A stretch of 64,000 nt of DNA. Origin: Liolophura sinensis. Its lineage: Eukaryota > Mollusca > Polyplacophora > Chitonida > Chitonidae. The notes beneath the pieces are model-generated. The model saw only the letters and a list, made by a program, of their open reading frames with translations, searched no databases and was not told where the DNA came from. This document shows, piece after piece, positions 10,001-19,000 of the stretch; positions within the stretch are counted from its first letter, which is position 1; each line of letters opens with the position of its first letter. The stretch lies in NCBI RefSeq assembly GCF_032854445.1, contig NC_088295.1, positions 90,169,836 to 90,233,835 of the forward strand, written 5' to 3'. Position numbers and translations under genes: made by a program.

Positions 10001-13000
10001 GGGGAACTACTATCGGTGATATTCAGCAGCGGGCTAATGTTACCACGTCATTTGATGCTGGTAGAACATCCGGGTTTTTTGAGCTGAGGATACATTCAGT
10101 CAGGTGTAGCGATCCAGCCTCATTCAGGTGTACCACGACATCAAGTGCCAGTGGAACGAGTCAGTTTTCAAATGTCCAGAATGTGTCTATACATGGTAAG
10201 GTTAGATGCTATGTATATAGGCCTACAGTAGTTACTCCATCCTTTGAACAGAGGTTCATGTTCTATATCTTTTTTTTTCAAATGACAATTGAGTACTGAA
10301 TTTAGTCTGTTTCGAGAAAGTTTGTCTGGTCATTCTCTCTCCATGAAAAGTTTGGCCATACTATGATCTCACTGCAGCATGTGGACCCAGGAGCCTCCCA
10401 CCAGTGGGAAGTTCAGCTCATACTGGCTTCTTCTTTGGTTGTATGTGGGAAAGTCTGTCAGCAACCCATGGATGGCTGTGGGTTCCTCCCTCCATAATGC
10501 TGAAGTGGTCTTACAAGCTGGGCATAACCTACCTGCTTTAGGGGCTGATATATAGCTGCATTCCCAAAGGTCTGATTTCCAACTTGCAGCCATAAATGTA
10601 CCAAATAGGGACTGATTTGACAAAATATGCACTTTTATATTACACATACGCACCTCTTTCTTGCTGATTGAACATTGGTTGTATTATAGGTATAAGCGGA
10701 GGTTTGTGTGTTTGGTGTTGGTTGACTTAAATTGGGTTAACTCAGTGCTTCGCAATGATCCAGGAGCCTCTCACCAATGCGGTCGCTGTGAGTTCATGTT
10801 CATGCTGGCTTCCTCTCTGGCTGTACATGAGAAGGAACTTACGGATGTTCGTGGGTTTCCAGTCATCTCTGCCAGTTTCCTCTCACCATTTTGCTGGCTC
10901 TCGTTGTATAAGTGAAATACTCTTGAGTGCAGTGTGAAACACCAGTGAAATAAATAAATAAATATGCATTCGCAAGTTTTATTGGTGGGCGACCTGAGTT
11001 ATGCACCCTTTGAGTGTAAACTTCACATAAAAATCACAGCTGCCTGGTTCACATTTTTTTTTTCAAAATGTTTGATTTTACATTAAAATTTTCCCCATTG
11101 TGAGCCCACTGGCCATTTTCCCATAAGTTGTGAGTTATGCCCTGATAAGATTTTCTTGGGTACAGCGTATAAACCCTGTCAAATAAATAATTAAATCACT
11201 GCAGCATGTAAATGTTAGATCAAATTCTTATGTATTTATCACGGGAACTCTTGTCTGCCTGATGTCTCATTACATACTATGACATATACATGTGCCTGTA
11301 GTATGTGCAGAAAGACCAGATTGGAGCTACATGTAGATAAGAGCTCCTGTGATTTTAGCATTGGTCATTGAATGACTATGAGGGGCCTTTGAGTAAGATT
11401 ACATGAAATCCCATAGGGGGATGTTGGAGCTGTTGTGAAATTGGTCTTCATAATGTTTTCATGGCCAAGCTCTCTATCACATTCTATCCATCGTAAGTAT
11501 GTAAGTGAAGTGAGAAGTTATATTGTGCATACTCTCTGATTATTCATGTAGTCAGGTAATTCTTTTCCACAGAAATATGTTGTGTTGTTGCGAGTATTAG
11601 GATTCATCATTGCAAATTGTGAAAGTTTTATGTAGCAGTTGTGGCTTACTGGTGACACAATAGGTGATGGCTGTAACTGAGAACATTTTCACGAACTGAA
11701 GGTTTCATTTTACTGTATAATTTTCCTCACAGTCAACTGTAGTCCTACCTTGAGGGCAGTGCGGGATTTAGATGCTCAGTAACCTACTTCACTTGAAGTG
11801 CCATATTGTTATTCACCTGAAGTTAATAATTTTTCAAATGACACATTTTACTAGATTCATCCACCGTACAGTGCCATCTAAGCATTTTTCAGAAGTTTGA
11901 TCAATATCTCACCAGGAAAACTTCTTGAAAGAGCCACCATTTGGACAGATTACATACGTCATTCTGCTTAGCTTTGCCCAGTAGCTCTGCAGGACATGGC
12001 ATTCCAGACACAGTTTGGCAGACATTATCACGATATGCGTTCATATTTAGCTGACACTGGAAATGCACCTTAATCATATGGCATGAGAAACCTTAAGCAC
12101 CTTGATGTTACCATGAGTATTCAAGAGGAGGAAAGGAGGCTTTTCATTGGACAAGCCTGAAACATGGAGTGAGTGAGTGAGTGCTTGGGGTTTAACGTGG
12201 TACTCAAAAATTTTTCAGTCATATGACGACGAAGGAATCCTTAGGGTGCATGCACGTGTAATGTGCCTCCTTGTTGCAGGACGGATTTCCACCGCTCTTT
12301 TATTTAGTGCTGCATCACTGAGACGACTTACCGAAGGCAAGTAAGCCGCCCCGCCCGAGCCATTATACTGATACGGGTCAACCAGTCGTTGCACTATCCC
12401 CTTCATGCTGAACGCCAAGCGAGGAAGTTACAACTTCCTCTTTTAAAGTCTTAGGTGTGACTCGACCAAGGATTGATCCTGGATCTACCGGTCCCGAAGC
12501 GGACGCTCTACCAACTGTGCTATCCGGGCCGGTCTCTGAAACATGGAGGGGCTATCAGTGTGCCTTGAGTGGGTGGATTTGTAGAAAATGAAGACGTTTA
12601 AAACCCTTTTTCTCTCTTACGAATACTTAATAAAATCTGAAGGAAATGAAATTCCACATAGATTGTATAGCTGTTTCATTTCAGGTTTAGTCTGCATAAA
12701 GGAGTTCTTTTCTTTTAAGTACGGTATGCTGATTTACATGTATATGTATACTCAAAAGCTGAAAACACATAATCAACATCAATCATTGGAACTGAAAGAT
12801 GTATCAGTTGACAAACCACAGAAGAATATTGCCCTGACCAGAACACATCTTTACCAAACATAAATGTTTGGCTCATTATTTACCTAAATCATATAAAGCA
12901 TTCACCGTGTATTATGCTATACGTTTTCAAGTTGTAACAGCATATACATGTATATCTATACCTTTTTTGTCCTAATCTGTGAAAAACGGCCATGAAGACG

Positions 13001-16000
13001 TCTTGTGACATTTTCAAGATATAATTTTTGCATGTTGAAGAAAGTGAAACTTCCTTGATTTAATGATGATTTCCTTCCATTGAAATGCTCATAGTAAATT
13101 ATTATAAACATTCTGTTAGTGATTTTTGAGAAGTTACTTTTTATAGTGTGATAAAAATTTAATATGGGTGCCATATGTTACAAGTACTTGACCTATGAAG
13201 TCCCATTTTGTGATTTTGTGAGTTAAGACCATAATGCATACAACCTGTAAAAATAGATTGGTTTTCCCCATGCGGTTTTCTCTGCAGCTGCATCACGATT
13301 TATATAATGGTGAATTTCTAAAATTCAAACGTTTTCAAGAGGATGTGCCCAAGAGGACCCATTCTGTCACATAGTCAAATACACCTTTTTAATGAGGGAG
13401 TCCCATTTCCTTGGGTAAATTCAAGATATTGTTGAAATACAGTGTATATTGGGCTTAATATGACAGTCACAAAAACATTGATTGAGGAATACACAGTGGC
13501 TTATTTTGAACCCCCACTATGGATCTGCATGTGACCTTGTCTACCTACAGGTTAGACAGGGTTTAAACTTAATATATGTGGGTTAATCGGGTTTTGATCA
13601 TGTGCCATTGTCTCTTTCTACACGTGTGACACAGGTAGTTGTCACTATAACATTGTCTTTGTACAGGAGTGACACAGGTTGTTATGACTGTAACATTGTC
13701 TCTTTGTGCAGGTGTGACACAGAGTATACAGGTTACAGGTGCTCAGGACTGTGGTACATTCATCGATCCTGACTGTGCAATGTGTCAGAACTTTGATGAT
13801 AAGTTTGGAGTTCAACCCAAATACGCCAAGATGGGACAACCCTTAGAGCTGACCTGTTCTGGACAGCTGGCAACGCCACAGTCCCAGAACAAAGCTATCT
13901 GGTACAAGCAGAATGTGAATGACCAACAGAAAGTGATAATTACTATGAACAAAACAGATTTGGTGTATGATCCTCCGGCTCCAAATGCCTGTACGGTTCT
14001 CGGACGCTCCACTCTGACGTATTACCCTCAGAACACAGACCGTGAGCTGAGAATCAGCTGTGAAATCAGTTCTGGGAGCTCAGTTGATACCGTCAGTGAT
14101 GAAATGTCCATCTGTGTTGAAGGTAATTACTTTTGTACTATGCTGCACCTGTTATGAACTAGCCTACTTTCTTGAAAATTTCTTGAAAATATCTACAGGT
14201 TTGTGATTGGGTTTAAGTACACAATGTAGGAGTACATTGCTTTTGTCATTTACATGTTAGCTTTGCTCTAAATTTGATAATTTAGAGAGATTTTCTTTGT
14301 TTTCAGGCTTAATGTCAGTGACAACGCCACCGCCGCAAGGTCCAGATGCGAGTACATGTAAGTATTACTGTAATTCCTCCACCTTTTCGCATGTCTGTAA
14401 GATGTCTATGTAAGTATATTTTGTGGGCATTATCCTGTGTAAACTGATAAAATTATACTTTTCATGAACCTTTAAAATTGTCCAATCTGAACAATATAGT
14501 TTTGTCTCCAAAATAAAGCTACAAAAGTGCATTAATTGCAATGAAAGTTGCTCTTTTATATGCAAACAGTTTGAGGAAAAAGGGCGACTGTTTGTGTTGT
14601 AAAATAATACAGTGACACTTCAGTTCATAGGTGTCACCTGGACGAGATGGTCCGTCTGTTGAACAAAAGACACAATAACTGGTTATATTTGACCTACTTT
14701 GGCTTCTGATCTTTCTGTTTTTGACATTAGCGTAGCCGAGTGACTGCATGCGAGCGCACGCGGGCTAATTGGTTTCCTTCCCCTGATGTCTGGTGGCACT
14801 AATATCTTCAGCTCTTTGATTTTTGAATTTCTCAGTTGCTTTTGTTTTCTTTAGATCAATTTTGACATGTCCTTTTACAGACTGAAAGCAACAACCACAT
14901 ATTCTTTAAGCCATTAAGACATGACCATTCTGTCTTAGTTCACGACTATTGAATATTTTTTTAAAAGTGATGTCAAGACCAATTGCTCACGTGAGTTTCA
15001 GTTAATGTAGACCGATGCTCTGGGTTGTAAACTTTCCAGGTAGATCTTTCACTTCAGTGTAATGATAACAATAAAACCAAAAAATTGCAATGTGTGCCAG
15101 ATATCAGTTTGCAGTATCAATTTGGATGCCAGCTTGAGCTCATATATGGGCAGTGATAGTTACCTAAATCAGTAAAGTATAGCAACATACAAAAATATGA
15201 AAATATGAAAATTCAAACACACAAACTTCCAAACAAACATCAAACCACCTTTGTAAGGTCATTTGAATTCTCCGAATTATGCAAAATGTGGAACTTTAAG
15301 TCATGGATGAAATATGAGGTCATTTCCCATAACCCATGATTCATTCTCTCTCACGCCAGGCAGTTCTAACCTACTGGCTTTTGCGCACTCTGTTGAAATA
15401 CCCCTCATATTCTGATACAAGATATTCTTGTAGTAAATGTGACTTTGCTGAGGAAAAATAACGCAACGTCACAGTATTTTTCTTCAAGCTGTGACACTCC
15501 CGAGGCGGTTTTCTTGACAGCTCACCCTGACACGACTCCAGCATCCTGCCCAACATGTACACAGTTACATGGGCAACCATTCTCAGTTCCTTGCTCATAA
15601 ATGTGTGGCTCAAAATGCATCAGTTTAACATTCAAACTAACCACCAAATCCAGTTTATTGCACCAATATCTGTCTATCCACTATAAGAAATCACATTGAC
15701 AATCGAGAGCTAATAGGTTTTTGACAGGACAGCCACTTATTACATGATGCTTCTAGTGCTAGTTATTGGCGAAGTACACAAGGGCTTTTACAACATGGCT
15801 GCTCGGAGTGAATCATCAGTGCCATTGGTGAAGTACATAAGGGCTTTTACAACATGGCTGCTCGGAGTGAATCATCAGTGCCATTGGTGAAGTACATAAG
15901 GGCTTTTACAACATGGCTGCTCGGAGTGAATCATCAGTGCCATTGGTGAAGTACATAAGGGCTTTTACAACATGGCTGCTCGGAGTGAATCATCAGTGCC

Positions 16001-19000
16001 ATTGACGAAGTACACAAGGGCTTTTACAACATGGCTGCTCGGAGTGAATCATCAGTGCCATTGGTGAAGTACATAAGGGCTTTTACAACATGGCTGCTCG
16101 GAGTGAATCATCAGTGCCATTGGCGAAGTACATAAGGGCTTTTACAACATGGCTGCTCGGAGTGAATCATCAGTGCCATTGGGGAAGTACATAAGGGCTT
16201 TTACAACATGGCTGCTCGGAGTGAATCATCAGTGCCATTGGTGAAGTACATAAGGGCTTTTACAACATGGTTACTTGGAGTAAATCATCAGTGCCATTGG
16301 TGAAGTACATAAGGGCTTTTACAACATGGTTACTTGGAGTGAATCATCAGTGCCATTGACGAAGTACATAAGGGCTTTTACAACATGGCTGCTCGGAGTG
16401 AATCATCAGTGCCATTGGTGAAGTACATAAGGGCTTTTACAACATGGTTACTTGGAGTAAATCATCAGTGCCATTGGTGAAGTACACAAGGGCTTTTACA
16501 ACATGGTTACTTGGAGTAAATCATCAGTGCCATTGACGAAGAACATAAGGGCTTTTACAACATGGCTGCTCGGAGTGAATCATCAGTGCCATTGGTGAAG
16601 TACATAAGGGCTTTTACAACATGGTTACTTGGAGTAAATCATCAGTGCCATTGACGAAGTACATAAGGGCTTTTACAACATGGCTGCTCGGAGTGAATCA
16701 TCAGTGCCATTGGTGAAGTACATAAGGGCTTTTACAACATGGCTGCTCGGAGTGAATCATCAGTGCCATTGGTGAAGTACATAAGGGCTTTTACAGCATG
16801 GCTGCTCGGAGTGAATCATCAGTGCCATTGGTGAAGTACATAAGGACTTTTACAGCATGGTTACTTGGAGTAAATCATCAGTGCCATTGACGAAGTACAT
16901 AAGGGCTTTTACAACATGGCTGCTCGGAGTGAATCATCAGTGCCATTGACGAAGTACATAAGGGCTTTTACAACATGGCTGCTCGGAGTGAATCATCAGT
17001 GCCATTGGTGAAGTACATAAGGGCTTTTACAACATGGCTGCTCGGAGTGAATCATCAGTGCCATTGGTGAAGTACATAAGGGCTTTTACAACATGGCTGC
17101 TCGGAGTGAATCATCAGTGCCATTGGCGAAGTACATAAGGGCTTTTACAGCATGGCTGCTCGGAGTGAATCATCAGTGCCATTGGTGAAGTACATAAGGA
17201 CTTTTACAGCATGGTTACTTGGAGTAAATCATCAGTGCCATTGACGAAGTACATAAGGGCTTTTACAACATGGCTGCTCGGAGTGAATCATCAGTGCCAT
17301 TGACGAAGTACATAAGGGCTTTTACAACATGGCTGCTCGGAGTGAATCATCAGTGCCATTGGTGAAGTACATAAGGGCTTTTACAACATGGCTGCTCGGA
17401 GTGAATCATCAGTGCCATTGGCGAAGTACATAAGGGCTTTTACAACATGGCTGCTCGGAGTGAATCATCAGTGCCATTGGTGAAGTACATAAGGGCTTTT
17501 ACAACATGGCTGCTTCAAGTGAATCATCAGTGCCATTGACGAAGTACACAAGGGCTTTTACAACATGGTTACTTGGAGTAAATCATCAGTGCCATTGACG
17601 AAGTACATAAGGGCTTTTACAACATGGCTGCTCGGAGTGAATCATCAGTGCCATTGGTGAAGTACATAAGGGCTTTTACAACATGGTTACTTGGAGTAAA
17701 TCATCAGTGCCATTGACGAAGTACATAAGGGCTTTTACAACATGGCTGCTCGGAGTGAATCATCAGTGCCATTGGTGAAGTACATAAGGGCTTTTACAAC
17801 ATGGCTGCTCGGAGTGAATCATCAGTGCCATTGGTGAAGTACATAAGGGCTTTTACAACATGGCTGCTCGGAGTGAATCATCAGTGCCATTGGCAAAGTA
17901 CACAAGGGCTTTTACAACATGGCTGCTCGGAGTGAATCATCAGTGCCATTGGTGAAGTACATAAGGGCTTTTACAACATGGCTGCTTCAAGTGAATCATC
18001 AGTGCCATTGGTGAAGTACACAAGGGCTTTTACAACATGGTTACTTGGAGTAAATCATCAGTGCCATTGGTGAAGTACACAAGGGCTTTTACAACATGGC
18101 TGCTCAGAGTGAATCATCAGTGCCATTGGTGAAGTACATAAGGGCTTTTACAACATGGCTGCTTCAAGTGAATCATCAGTGCCATTGACGAAGTACACAA
18201 GGGCTTTTACAACATGGTTACTTGGAGTAAATCATCAGTGCCATTGGTGAAGTACACAAGGGCTTTTACAATATGGCTGCTCGGAGTGAATCATCAGTGC
18301 CATTGGTGAAGTACATAAGGGCTTTTACAACATGGCTGCTTCAAGTGAATCATCAGTGCCATTGACGAAGTACACAAGGGCTTTTACAACATGGTTACTT
18401 GGAGTAAATCATCAGTGCCATTGGTGAAGTACATAAGGGCTTTTACAACATGGCTGCTCGGAGTGAATCATCAGTGCCATTGACGAAGTACACAAGGGCT
18501 TTTACAACATGGTTACTTGGAGTAAATCATCAGTGCCATTGGTGAAGTACATAAGGGCTTTTACAACATGGCTGCTCCGAGTGAATCATCGGTGCCATAT
18601 CCCCAGTGCTGAGCTTCATCTTCTCAGCTTTCAAACCTTAATAGAATTTTTTACACATTTTTTCAGTGATAGCTGTGTCCTATATCATTTTTTCTTTGTG
18701 CATACATAGTACCTGGCAGAATGTATGTTCACTTTAAACAGCTGTGTTTATGTCACGGTATGCCAGATTTGCAGGCTTTTCAGCAGAGGTTGAGTAGACC
18801 TATGGCTACTGTCCTCTGCCTAAGGAGATTCACTGAATGAGTCAAACTCTTACTGTATCTGCTTTTTTTATTATTTTGGGTGTTAGCTGAAGCAGGCTTG
18901 GGTGGAGGACCTATTGCTGGCATTGTTATCGGCATCATCGCCTTGATTGTCCTGGTCGTCGTTCTCGTCTACTTCCTTTGGTACAGACGCAGAGACAGCG

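Larger units (their letters stand above)
10196..13711 (+). other. Gene A intron 2
   Basis: 3.5 kb, phase 1. It holds two diverged SINE-1 copies and a complete SINE-2 in minus orientation; the rest is unique AT-rich sequence. Just before exon 3 a short direct repeat (AGGTNGTTATGACTGTAACATTG-like, 13632-13710) duplicates the acceptor surroundings. Confidence 0.6.
14358..18886 (+). other. Gene A intron 4
   Basis: 4.5 kb, phase 1, between stalk and membrane exons. Unique sequence to about 15.5 kb, then a dispersed repeat, then the 59-bp satellite that fills 15764-18598. Confidence 0.7.

Noticed and set aside
15764..18598. CRISPR-like regular repeat array
   Set aside because: Units are contiguous with no unique spacers, and the window is animal DNA.
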